From the NCBI GenBank assembly GCA_964514105.1, contig CAZEPJ010000016.1, positions 1 to 64,000 on the forward strand: a DNA stretch of 64,000 nucleotides, read 5' to 3'. The translations under genes and the position numbers were made by a program. Source of the DNA: CAZEPJ01 sp964514105 (GTDB lineage Bacteria > Desulfobacterota > Desulfocorpusculales > Desulfocorpusculum). Positions 26,823-34,687 of the stretch are shown piece by piece. The notes beneath the pieces were generated by a model, which searched no databases, was not told the DNA's origin, and saw nothing but the letters and a program-made list of their open reading frames with translations. Positions within the stretch are counted from its first letter, which is position 1. Each line of letters opens with the position of its first letter.

Positions 26823-27389
26823 TCACGGATAGCAGGTGATGCAGCCCGCCTCTTCCACAGCCCCCGCCCCCGGCGCCATGCGGATCTCGGCCTCCACGTC
26901 CACGGTCACCCGCTGGCCCCGGTCCGCGCCCCGGGATCGCACCAGGAAGACGGGGGCGCCGCCGGCCGTGGGGTCGGCCCAGGCAAAGGTGGGGTTCTGG
27001 GGCACCGTGAACCGGATCCCCTGGGCCGCCCCGATGGTGGCGTTGGTCGCGTTCATGGCGTTCAACTGGCCCGTGCTGAACCCGGACAGGGTGGCCAGGT
27101 TCTGGGTCCTGAGCCACTGGATCCCGGCATCGGCGCTCATGAGGGCCTCGTGGTAGATCCGTTCGTTGACCGCGATCTGAATGTCCGTCTGGATGGTGAG
27201 CATGGACGAGGCGGCCAGGACCGCGCAGATCACCATCACCATGAGCGCGATGGCCAGGGCGGCCCCGCGCTCGTCCCGAACCCGTCCGAGCGCCGTTGCC
27301 TGAATCCCCCTGCCAGGCGATGAGGGGCGAAGCGCCCGCCGGAAAAGCCGCCTTCTCTCCCATCCCCATGCGTCCGGATTCCTCAGCAT
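26823..27389 (-). CDS. pilX: Minor pilin-assembly protein PilX
   Basis: A 188-residue PilX-type protein: a positively charged N-terminus, then RDERGAALAIALMVMVICAV and a hydrophobic helix, and a soluble C-terminal part ending in CITCYP. Like other PilX proteins it lacks the Phe+1/Glu+5 of canonical pilins. The first residues before the helix (about 40) are longer than usual. Several starts are possible; ATG 27389 is preferred because GGAG lies 9 bases upstream, with GTG 27404 and ATG 27398 as alternatives. It lies 19 bases after pilW and 93 bases before pilY1, the standard order. It is expected to join the minor-pilin complex that primes pilus assembly and presents PilY1. Confidence 0.8.
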   Translation of the reverse strand: MLRNPDAWGWERRRLFRRALRPSSPGRGIQATALGRVRDERGAALAIALMVMVICAVLAASSMLTIQTDIQIAVNERIYHEALMSADAGIQWLRTQNLATLSGFSTGQLNAMNATNATIGAAQGIRFTVPQNPTFAWADPTAGGAPVFLVRSRGADRGQRVTVDVEAEIRMAPGAGAVEEAGCITCYP

Positions 27390-27408
27390 GTCCCCCATCT
27401 CCACAAAG

Positions 27409-28359
27409 CTACTCGATGTTCCTGACGTTGACGATCTGGGTGGCGGTCTTGCGCCGGATGCCCCCGATGCCGGTCAATGGCTTGCGGGTGCGGGCCGTGA
27501 GGGTCACGGTATACCGGCTGCAGTTGTCCCACACGCCGGCCCCGGGACAGTCGGCATCCTGCCGCTGCACCTGCAGATCCTCGATGTAGTCCACCAAGTC
27601 CTGGGCCGCGTTGATCCCGTCAGCCATCCGAAGGACCGGCCGGTTGGGGTCGGTTCGATCCACGGAGTACACGTGCCGCGTCAGTCGAAAAACCCGGGAG
27701 CCGATCCCGTACCCCGGGAAGGTCCCGTGCCCGGCAATGTCGTTGTACGCCCCGCACCCGCCGCCCCCAGGGTCGTGATTCAACGTCAGCGACCCATCCT
27801 GCACGGCCGTGAGGCAGAAGATGCTGGAGTTCTGTCCGTCGGTGATGAGGACCAGGTCGTTGGGACAAAAGCACGTGTTGGTGCCGTCGGCGCACGCCGT
27901 GCCAGAGGAGCCGCCCAGAGGGCAGGTCGCCGTCACGATGAGATCGACGCCCGCACCGCCCACGACGGCGGTGACGGTGGTCTGGAGCCGGCTGTCCGCG
28001 TACATGGCTGCGATGGTGTCCGGGGTGGTGCCGCCCCCGTCGGTGACGTCCACGGCCACCACCGGGTTTCCGCCCCCCGTCCCGGATGTGGCCTGGCCCG
28101 CCTCCATGTGGTAGCCGGCCATGCGCAGGTCCCGGGTGATCCACTGGGCGGCCACCCGCAGGTCCTGGTTCATCTCGGCCACCTGGTCCACCACGATCTG
28201 GGAGTCCTCCTGGGATTTGAACACGTTGTACACGCCCATGAGAAGCAGTCCCGTCAGGAGCAGGGAGAGGAGCACCTCCAGGAGGGTGAAGCCGTCGGCC
28301 TTGCGGAGGTTCGCGGGGCGCGATCCGTCCGTCTCCCTGCAATGAAGTAGGTTCTTCAC
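27409..28359 (-). CDS. pilW: Minor pilin PilW
   Basis: A 316-residue PilW-type minor pilin. The prepilin peptidase site is KADG/FTLLEVLLSLLLTGL, with Glu at +5 of the mature protein. The hydrophobic helix is followed by a large C-terminal domain with many cysteines (for example CPLGGSSGTAC, CFCPNDL, CGAYND). The GTG at 28359 is chosen because AGGA sits 4 bases upstream and it gives a short leader; the longer ORF start adds a Gly-rich stretch that overlaps the end of pilV. It lies in the order fimT-pilV-pilW-pilX-pilY1. It is expected to be processed by the PilD encoded at 32697-33494. Confidence 0.85.
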   Translation of the reverse strand: MKNLLHCRETDGSRPANLRKADGFTLLEVLLSLLLTGLLLMGVYNVFKSQEDSQIVVDQVAEMNQDLRVAAQWITRDLRMAGYHMEAGQATSGTGGGNPVVAVDVTDGGGTTPDTIAAMYADSRLQTTVTAVVGGAGVDLIVTATCPLGGSSGTACADGTNTCFCPNDLVLITDGQNSSIFCLTAVQDGSLTLNHDPGGGGCGAYNDIAGHGTFPGYGIGSRVFRLTRHVYSVDRTDPNRPVLRMADGINAAQDLVDYIEDLQVQRQDADCPGAGVWDNCSRYTVTLTARTRKPLTGIGGIRRKTATQIVNVRNIE

Positions 28360-28462
28360 CGTATCCTCCCCGCGAGCGCAGCCCCCATCGCCCATCCCCC
28401 ATGGATCAACGGGCATGTCGCGGCCCGGGTGCTGTGACATGGAGCCACCCCGCCACGAGCCC

Positions 28463-28873
28463 TCACTGAGACAGGATGGTCCGGAGGTTCACCTGCCCCC
28501 CTGTCCAGGTCACGGTCACCGACACCTGGCGGGTGTTGGCCCCCCAGGGCGAGGCGTCGTCGTCCCCCAGCACATCCCACGTGCGGGTGAAACGGGTGGC
28601 CCCGCCCGCCGCCCCCGTCACCGTGATGGTCTCGGACGCCGCCGCATCCGTCACGTTGGCCAGGGGCCCGGCCTGGAACTCCTCGATCTTGTCCTGAGCC
28701 AGGGCCAGGCCCACCGACCGCCTCCCGCTCTGGTCGCCCGCGTAGATGGCCGCCGTCTGGACCTTGCCCAGGGCCAGGAGCGCCACGGCCAGGATGAACA
28801 GGGCCACCATGACCTCGGCCAGGGTGAAGCCCCCGGCCCCTTTCCAACGCACGTCTCGCCAAGCGTCCATCAT
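28463..28873 (-). CDS. pilV: Minor pilin PilV
   Basis: A 136-residue minor pilin with the peptidase site KGAGG/FTLAEVMVALFILAVALL, Glu +5 retained, and a short C-terminal beta domain. The ATG at 28873 overlaps the TGA of the upstream FimT/GspH-like gene as ATGA, which fixes the start and implies translational coupling. In other systems PilV forms part of the tip-priming complex with PilW, PilX and PilY1. Confidence 0.85.
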   Translation of the reverse strand: MMDAWRDVRWKGAGGFTLAEVMVALFILAVALLALGKVQTAAIYAGDQSGRRSVGLALAQDKIEEFQAGPLANVTDAAASETITVTGAAGGATRFTRTWDVLGDDDASPWGANTRQVSVTVTWTGGQVNLRTILSQ

Positions 28874-29394
28874 AGCCTCTGCAGTTGCATCCTGCCCGTG
28901 TTGGAGATGATGACGCGGAAACGCTGGCCCCGGTTGTTGATCAGGGTCGCGTTCCCGGCCTGGGCCGTGCCGTCGGTGTTGAACGCCTCTGACACCACCC
29001 CCGTCGTGACGGAGTTGACGCTCTGAAAGCTCACGGTGGGGCGCAAATCCTTCTCCGAATCGGGGACCACCGTGCAGCGGCTTGCCGAGGCCTCGTCGCA
29101 CCGGTCGCACAGGCAGTTGGCCGCCCGCGGCTGATCCCCCTCCTCCAGCCAGAAGCGCCGATTGTCGATGTCCATGCACACGAAGTGAGCCCGCACCCGC
29201 GCCACGGCCCTGGACCGGGCCTTCATGTAATCCCCGAACACGTCCCGCGTCGAGGCCTTCAACTCGCGCAGCGGCTTGCCGGACAGGATGCTCGGGATGC
29301 CGATGGCGGCCGCAATGGCGATGATGGCGATGGTGATCATCAACTCCAGGAGGGTGAACCCTCCCGCCCATCCCCGGTCTCTCAGTCTCTCCAT
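28870..29394 (-). CDS. FimT/GspH-type minor pilin
   Basis: A 174-residue pseudopilin of the FimT/GspH family, the first gene of the minor-pilin operon. The peptidase site is AGG/FTLLELMITIAIIAIAAAIG with Glu +5. The C-terminal domain includes a cluster NCLCDRCDEASASRC around residues 90-107. FimT-type minor pilins have been linked to DNA uptake and pilus priming. The ATG at 29394 is chosen because GGGGAGG lies 6 bases upstream and because it gives a short charged leader (MERLRDRGWAGG); the ORF opens 51 codons earlier in promoter sequence. A sigma-54 promoter lies 49-64 bases upstream. Confidence 0.85.
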   Translation of the reverse strand: MERLRDRGWAGGFTLLELMITIAIIAIAAAIGIPSILSGKPLRELKASTRDVFGDYMKARSRAVARVRAHFVCMDIDNRRFWLEEGDQPRAANCLCDRCDEASASRCTVVPDSEKDLRPTVSFQSVNSVTTGVVSEAFNTDGTAQAGNATLINNRGQRFRVIISNTGRMQLQRL

Positions 29395-29442
29395 GCCAGG
29401 CCTCCCCTCGGCATGGGGCCCACGCCCCGACTCATCGCAAGA

Positions 29443-29458
29443 AGCAATTAGCATGCCA
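29443..29458 (-). promoter_or_regulatory. Sigma-54 promoter of minor-pilin operon
   Basis: On the minus strand TGGCATGCTAATTGCT fits the 16-base sigma-54 consensus (TGGCAC, five bases, TTGCW) with one mismatch. It lies about 50 bases upstream of the first minor pilin start, with tandem repeats further upstream that could bind an activator. Confidence 0.8.
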
Positions 29459-29527
29459 CCCAACACGGACCCCACATGTTGAAATGATTGACCATTTTTC
29501 CGGCCCCCGGGGCAGAGAATCGGTGTT

Positions 29528-29567
29528 CTATGAAGGCCGCTTCCCATCTATGAAGGCGTTTTCATAG
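29528..29567. repeat. Tandem and inverted CTATGAA repeats, candidate activator sites
   Basis: CTATGAAGGC occurs at 29528-29537 and again at 29548-29557, exactly 20 bases apart (two helical turns). TTCATAG at 29561-29567 forms an inverted partner to the second copy. The array lies 70-125 bases upstream of the sigma-54 promoter on the same transcript and overlaps the end of the NtrC-family regulator gene. Position and phasing fit enhancer sites for a sigma-54 activator; a transcript hairpin is the alternative. Confidence 0.55.
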
Positions 29568-30983
29568 TTTCCCGTCTCTCGAACCGCCTTCTGGCGGCTT
29601 CAACACAGGGCCCCGGGCAGGGGAAGTCCCCTGTCCCTGGAGCTTGTACATCAAGGCTCGATGGGTGATGCCCAGGAGTCGCGCAGCCCTGGATCGGTTG
29701 CCCCCGGTCCTCTCCAGGGCCGTGCGGATGAGCGTCTCTTCGAGCTGTCTCAACCGGGCCCGAAGCCGCAGGTCTCCCTCCCGCGCATCGGACCGGACCG
29801 TCTCCCAGCGGGCGGTCACAGGGAGGTCCTGCAGGTCGATCTGCCGCCCGTCGCACAGGACCATGGCCCGCTCCACGGCGTTTTCCAGTTCCCGCACGTT
29901 TCCCGGCCAGGCGTGCTCCATGAGGCGCCGGAGGGCCCGCTGCGTGATCCCCTGCACCTGGAGCCCGAGGCGGTCGCGGTGCTTGCCGATGAAGTGCTCC
30001 ACCAGGAGCGGTATATCCTCCGGCCGCTCGCGAAGCGGGGGGATCTTCAGGGGAACCACGTTGAGCCGATAGTAGAGATCCTCTCGAAACCGCCCCTCGT
30101 GGACCTCTTGCTCCAGATCCCTGGCCGTGGCGGAAATGACCCGCACGTCCACCCGTTGGCTGCGCGTGCCGCCCAGGGGGCGGACCTCCTGGTCCTGCAG
30201 CACACGCAGGAGCTTGACCTGCAGCTCCCGGGGGAGCTCCGCCACCTCGTCTAGGAGCAAGGTCCCGCCGTCGGCCGCCACGAACAGCCCATGTCTCTCC
30301 TGGACAGCGTCCGTGAAGGCCCCCCGCACGTGGCCGAACAGCTCGCTCTCCAGCAGCGCCGCGGGGATGGCCCCACAGTTGACGGCCACGAAGGGACCCC
30401 TGGCCCGGGGGCTCTGCCTGTGGATGGCGCGGGCGACCAGTTCCTTGCCCGTCCCGCTCTCCCCCTGCAGGAGGACCGTGGTGGGAAACCCGGCGATCTT
30501 CCGCACCTGCTCGAAGACCTCCAGCATGGGCCGGCTCCGGGCCACCAGGTTGTCCATGGCCGAGCATCGGCCCAGGGCCTCCTGGAGGCATCGGTTCTCC
30601 CGCCGGAGCCGCTCCCTCTCCTCGGCCTTGCGCAGGGTGAGGATCACCTCCTCGGGCTTGAACGGTTTGGGGATGTAATCGTAGGCCCCCCGCTTCATGG
30701 CCTCCAGGGCCGTATCGATGGTGCCGTAGGCCGACATCATGATGATGGTCGCGTCGATCCCCCCGGCGTTGCAGGCCTCGAGAAACGCCATGCCGTCCAT
30801 CTCGGGCATCCGGAGGTCGCACAGGATCATGTCGAAAGCGCCCTCGTTCACCCGGGCGAGCGCGGCTGCCCCGTGTTCCGCCGTCACCACCGCGTACCCT
30901 TCCCGCCTCAGCAGGAGGGACAGCATGTGGCGCATGTTCTCCTCGTCGTCCACAACCAGGACCCGTTTGATGGGCTGGTTCAC
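29562..30983 (-). CDS. NtrC-family sigma-54-dependent response regulator
   Basis: A 473-residue three-domain regulator. The receiver has acidic pocket DDEE (12-15) and phospho-acceptor D56 (ILCDLRMP). The AAA+ domain has Walker A GESGTGKE (174-181) and Walker B LLLDE (242-246). The C-terminal Fis-type helix-turn-helix is TGGNRSRAARLLGITHRALM. The sigma-54-contacting loop reads GAFTDA (221-226) in place of the usual GAFTGA. The GTG at 30983 overlaps the stop of the cognate histidine kinase (GTGA). It lies directly upstream of the minor-pilin operon and its sigma-54 promoter, so control of that operon is the obvious inference. It may be functionally PilR-like, but the orphan regulator at 57407-58789 is the closer PilR match. 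Confidence 0.9.
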   Translation of the reverse strand: MNQPIKRVLVVDDEENMRHMLSLLLRREGYAVVTAEHGAAALARVNEGAFDMILCDLRMPEMDGMAFLEACNAGGIDATIIMMSAYGTIDTALEAMKRGAYDYIPKPFKPEEVILTLRKAEERERLRRENRCLQEALGRCSAMDNLVARSRPMLEVFEQVRKIAGFPTTVLLQGESGTGKELVARAIHRQSPRARGPFVAVNCGAIPAALLESELFGHVRGAFTDAVQERHGLFVAADGGTLLLDEVAELPRELQVKLLRVLQDQEVRPLGGTRSQRVDVRVISATARDLEQEVHEGRFREDLYYRLNVVPLKIPPLRERPEDIPLLVEHFIGKHRDRLGLQVQGITQRALRRLMEHAWPGNVRELENAVERAMVLCDGRQIDLQDLPVTARWETVRSDAREGDLRLRARLRQLEETLIRTALERTGGNRSRAARLLGITHRALMYKLQGQGTSPARGPVLKPPEGGSRDGKL

Positions 30984-32692
30984 GGCGGCCCTCCGACCCG
31001 CCCCGAGCACACCCCTGCCTCGGGGATCTCCGCCCATGGGGGGGTCCCGGCCTCCTCGGGCGGCCTGCCCACCGGGAGAAAGACCGTGAAGCTGCTCCCC
31101 TGTCCCGGCGTGCTTCGCACCTGGATCCTGCCGCCGTAGGACTCCACGATCCCCAGGACCACCGTCAGCCCCAGGCCGGTCCCTTTCCCCGGCTCCTTGG
31201 TGGTGAAGAACGGGTCGAAGAGCTGGGAGAGGTCATCCGGCGGAATCCCCGGCCCCGTGTCATGGACGGCCACGAATACGAACGGGCCCTGCGAGGCGAG
31301 AAGGGCCATAGGCGGGGTCCGCCGCATGGCCGTGAAATCCGCTTCCCTGGGTTCCCCCCGCCTGCGGGGAGGAGGGACCAGGCTCCCCTCGTCCGGGAGT
31401 TCTCGGACCTGCCCCACCTCGATGCCCAGGCGGCCCACCCCGTCCAGGGCGTCCAGGGCGTTGAGGATAAGGTTGAGGATTACCTGCCTCAACTGATCGC
31501 CATCGCCCCAGACCGTGGGAACGGCGCCGGGTGGCGACCATCGGACCTCGATCCCTCGCATGGCAGGGTGGTTGGCAAGAAGGACCAGGGTGTCGTCCAC
31601 GGCGGCCGCCACATCCACCGTCGTCCATCGTCGCCCCCCGGGTCTCGCCAGGTCCAGGAGGGATCTGACGATCCGCTGGATCCGCTCGGCCTCGGATCGC
31701 ATCCTCAAGAGGCAGTCCCTCCGGCTCGGTTCTCCTTCTTCCCGCAGGAGGATCTCCACGTAGCCCAGGAGGCTCCCCGTGGGATTTCCCACCTCGTGGG
31801 CCACCCCGGCCGCCACCCGCCCCACGGAGGCCAGTTTCTCAGACCGGACCAGGGCCTGTTGGGCCTGAACCAGAGCCCGGTGGGACTCCTCCAGGTCCTT
31901 CATCCGTTGGCGCAGGGTCTCCCGTTGGCCGTGCAGGCTCTCGGCCATGCGCCGCAGCGCCTCTGCCAGTCGGCCCATCTCATGGGTCGGAAACCCCTCC
32001 CAGCTCAACCCGTAGTCCCCCTGGGATATCCGCTCCGAGGCCTCGGTGAGCCGTGTCAGGGGAATCAGGACGTTCCTGTGGATCAGGTAGCTGCCGAAAA
32101 GGATGAGGATCAGAAACACCATGCCCACATACAGGAGCAATACCCAGCCGCTAGCGAGCAGCCCCTCCCACACCCCCCGGATGGGCGCCTCCAGGTGAAC
32201 CGCGGCCCAGGCCTTCCCCTCCGCGGTAAACAAGGGCAGGGTGTAGGTGAAGCGGCCCGGCCGTTCCCGCCCATCGGGCTCCGGTCCTGCGGAGACGGTC
32301 CGCGTCATCTCCCGCCCCAACTGAATGGCGCTCCGGATCTGGTTTCTCATCTGGGGATCCGGCCCCGTATGAGACGGGCCCTGGGCCAGGGTCCTTCCCG
32401 CCGCGTCCACCCAGAAGAGGCTTCCCATGCCCTCCTCGGCCATGGCGGACAGCAGGGCCTGGGCCTCGACGCGCACCGAGTCGGGGATCCGATCCTCATG
32501 CCCCCGGGCCAGGGTCCCCAGGGCCGCCCGCAACAGGCCCAGCTCCCGCTGCTTGCCCAGCATCTGGGACAGGGTGGCATCCAACTGGAGGGCCTGCAGG
32601 GTCAGGGCCGCCACGAGCACGATTGCCACCGCCATCAGCAGGGACACGCTGAGCAGCACCTCGGTCCGAAGGCTCACCGGGAGGCGGCGCAC
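30980..32692 (-). CDS. Membrane sensor histidine kinase
   Basis: A 570-residue sensor kinase. It has TM1 about residues 12-34, a periplasmic sensor region 35-180, TM2 about 183-204, HAMP 205-258, a coiled-coil linker (260-288) and an H-box with His299 (GVAHEVGNP). The N-box is RQVILNLILNALDAL and the ATP lid HDTGPGIPPDDL with TTKEPGKGTGLGL. Classical PilS has six membrane helices and a PAS domain; this one does not, so it is not a straightforward PilS. The start is GTG at 32692, 4 bases past the stop of prepilin peptidase. It is followed with a GTGA overlap by the NtrC-family regulator, its likely partner. The periplasmic ligand is unknown. Confidence 0.9.
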   Translation of the reverse strand: MRRLPVSLRTEVLLSVSLLMAVAIVLVAALTLQALQLDATLSQMLGKQRELGLLRAALGTLARGHEDRIPDSVRVEAQALLSAMAEEGMGSLFWVDAAGRTLAQGPSHTGPDPQMRNQIRSAIQLGREMTRTVSAGPEPDGRERPGRFTYTLPLFTAEGKAWAAVHLEAPIRGVWEGLLASGWVLLLYVGMVFLILILFGSYLIHRNVLIPLTRLTEASERISQGDYGLSWEGFPTHEMGRLAEALRRMAESLHGQRETLRQRMKDLEESHRALVQAQQALVRSEKLASVGRVAAGVAHEVGNPTGSLLGYVEILLREEGEPSRRDCLLRMRSEAERIQRIVRSLLDLARPGGRRWTTVDVAAAVDDTLVLLANHPAMRGIEVRWSPPGAVPTVWGDGDQLRQVILNLILNALDALDGVGRLGIEVGQVRELPDEGSLVPPPRRRGEPREADFTAMRRTPPMALLASQGPFVFVAVHDTGPGIPPDDLSQLFDPFFTTKEPGKGTGLGLTVVLGIVESYGGRIQVRSTPGQGSSFTVFLPVGRPPEEAGTPPWAEIPEAGVCSGRVGGPP

Positions 32693-32696
32693 GGGC

Positions 32697-33494
32697 TCAG
32701 CGCTCCCCCAAAGCCAGATACCACGCCATGATCGCGTCCCCCCACAGAAGCGAGGTCATCGCCCCCACGGCCAGGAAAGGTCCGTACGGGATGGGGTGTT
32801 GGGCGTCCTTTCCCGACAGACGAAGGGCCGCATACCCGATCACCGCCCCCAGAAACGCCGAGCTCACCAGGGTGAGGATCACCGCCTTCCATCCCAGGAA
32901 CGCCCCGATCATGGCCAGGAGCTTGACGTCCCCCAGGCCCATCCCCTCCTTCTTCCTGAGCCACTCGAAGGCCAGGGCCACGGCCAAGAGGACTCCCCCA
33001 CCCAGCGCGGCGCCGATGAGGGACCCGGCCAGGCCGGGCTCGGGCAAAACCAGCGACGCGGCGACCCCCAGCGGGATCCCCGGATAGGTGATGGTGTTGG
33101 GGATGATCTGGTGGTCCAGGTCGATGAACGTGATCACGATGAGGGCGCAGGCGAAGGCCAAGTAGATCCCGAAGGCCGGGCCGAGGCCGTAGCGCGCCTG
33201 GAGCGTGAAGCACAGGGCCGCAGTGAGGAGCTCCACGGCCGGATATCTGAGACGGATGCGGCTCCCACAATCCCGGCATCGCCCCCTGAGGAGAAGGTAG
33301 CCCAGGACGGGCACGTTGTCGTGCCACCGGATGCGCGCGCCGCAGTGGGGGCAGTGGGAGGGGGGGGTGACGATGGACTGTCCTTCCGGGATGCGGTGGA
33401 TGCACACGTTGAGAAAGCTGCCTAGGACGGCGCCGAGGGCGATGGAGCCGATGCTGACGATCCAGGCGGGCGGTCCCAGGGCCTCGCCGCTCAT
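32697..33494 (-). CDS. pilD: Prepilin peptidase/methyltransferase PilD
   Basis: A 265-residue bifunctional A24 peptidase that cleaves prepilin leaders and N-methylates the new Phe. The cytosolic loop has the zinc cysteines C48, C51, C73 and C76 (CPHC and CRDC). The catalytic aspartates are D125 (in FIDLDHQIIPN) and D189 (in GMGLGDVK). About eight membrane segments follow the usual pattern. The ATG at 33494 overlaps the upstream GT4 stop (ATGA), so the pilus genes are physically linked to the glycan cluster. Substrates in this window are pilins at 55588-57019 and the minor pilins at 27409-29394. Confidence 0.95.
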   Translation of the reverse strand: MSGEALGPPAWIVSIGSIALGAVLGSFLNVCIHRIPEGQSIVTPPSHCPHCGARIRWHDNVPVLGYLLLRGRCRDCGSRIRLRYPAVELLTAALCFTLQARYGLGPAFGIYLAFACALIVITFIDLDHQIIPNTITYPGIPLGVAASLVLPEPGLAGSLIGAALGGGVLLAVALAFEWLRKKEGMGLGDVKLLAMIGAFLGWKAVILTLVSSAFLGAVIGYAALRLSGKDAQHPIPYGPFLAVGAMTSLLWGDAIMAWYLALGER

Positions 33495-34687
33495 CGGGTG
33501 CCCCCCCTCCCATTCTCATATCTCATGCCGTCGTCCGCCAGCTGTTGGTACAGCTCCTCCTGGCGGCGGACCATCTCGTGGATATCGAACTCCCCCACCC
33601 GGCGGCGCCCCTCGGTGCCCATGCGCCTTCGAAGATCGGGATCGCGCAGGAGCGTCAGGACGGCCTGGGCCATGCCCTCGATATCTCCCGGTTCCCGCAC
33701 GAACCCGTTCACCCCGTCGGCGATGGCCTCGGGCGAGCCGTCCACCCGGGTGACCACCGCCGGGAGCCCGGCGGCCATGGCCTGGGGAAGGACCCGGGGG
33801 AGGCCCTCCCAGCGCGAGGTCAACACCAGCAGGTCGCTGGCGTGAAGAAGCTGGGGGATGTCCCTGCGCCAACCCAGAAGTCGGAAGCGATCTTTCAGAC
33901 CCAGGGCGCGGGCCGCTTCCTCCACCCGCGGCCTCAAGATGCCGTCTCCGGCCAGGAGAAACCGGCATTGGGGCCAGACCTCGGACACCCGGTGGGCCAC
34001 GGCCACGTAGTCCACGGGGGCCTTCTGGGGCTTCAGACAGGCCACCATGAGGACCACGGGATCATCCGCCTCCAGACCCAGCGATCTCCTCGCAGTCCAG
34101 CGGCCCTCGGGGGCGTCCTGGAACGCCTCGATGGCGATCCCGCTTCGGATGAGGACCATCCGGGACTCCCCGGCGATGCCCAGGCGCGCGGCCGTCTTCA
34201 TGTTCTGGCGGGAGACCACGATGAAGCGATCGGTGATGCGTCCGGTCAGCCGTTCCGCGGTCTGGAAGGCCCAACGCACCCAGGGTCGTTGCTGGGGGTG
34301 AAACCCGAAGCCGTGAAAGGTGTGGACCACCCGCGGGACTCCCTCCAGGCGGGCGGCCCAACGCCCCAGGATGCCCGCCTTGGAGCTGTGCGTGTGGACG
34401 ATCGCAGGATGGTGCGGGTGCCGCCTTCTGATATGGCGGATGCGCCGGCGAAGCTGCTGCAGGGCACCCAGGTCCCGGTGGGGGCGGATCTCCCGGACCA
34501 GATCCGGGATGAAAAAGACCGGCACGTCATTGAGCTGCCGGGCCTCGGGGTCGAGGATACCCCCTGGTCCGCACAGGAGGTACGGTTGAAAGCGCGCGCG
34601 GTCCAGGTGGGCCACGGTGTGAAGGGTATTCTGCTGCGCCCCCCCCAGTTCCAGCAGGGTGATGACGTGGACCACGGGGATCTTCAC
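33491..34687 (-). CDS. Glycosyltransferase family 4 (GT-B)
   Basis: A 398-residue GT4 enzyme beginning VKIPVVHVITLLELGGAQQN, with acceptor-domain HTHSSKAGILGR and HTFHGFGFH. The donor-domain LLVLTSRWEGLPRVLPQAMA carries the E-x7-E pattern. The GTG start at 34687 overlaps the stop of the FAD gene as GTGA. It is the last gene of the glycan cluster before pilD. Proteins with this N-terminus are common in capsule and O-antigen clusters; sugar specificity cannot be assigned. Overlap with pilD suggests co-translation of a sugar transferase with the pilin-processing enzyme, which may be incidental. Confidence 0.85.
   Translation of the reverse strand: MKIPVVHVITLLELGGAQQNTLHTVAHLDRARFQPYLLCGPGGILDPEARQLNDVPVFFIPDLVREIRPHRDLGALQQLRRRIRHIRRRHPHHPAIVHTHSSKAGILGRWAARLEGVPRVVHTFHGFGFHPQQRPWVRWAFQTAERLTGRITDRFIVVSRQNMKTAARLGIAGESRMVLIRSGIAIEAFQDAPEGRWTARRSLGLEADDPVVLMVACLKPQKAPVDYVAVAHRVSEVWPQCRFLLAGDGILRPRVEEAARALGLKDRFRLLGWRRDIPQLLHASDLLVLTSRWEGLPRVLPQAMAAGLPAVVTRVDGSPEAIADGVNGFVREPGDIEGMAQAVLTLLRDPDLRRRMGTEGRRRVGEFDIHEMVRRQEELYQQLADDGMRYENGRGGTR

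Noticed and set aside
29562..29567. CTATGAA inverted repeat as a terminator of the regulator gene
   Set aside because: The stem lies at the stop codon, has no T-run, and the 20-base direct-repeat phasing fits protein binding better; kept only as an alternative.
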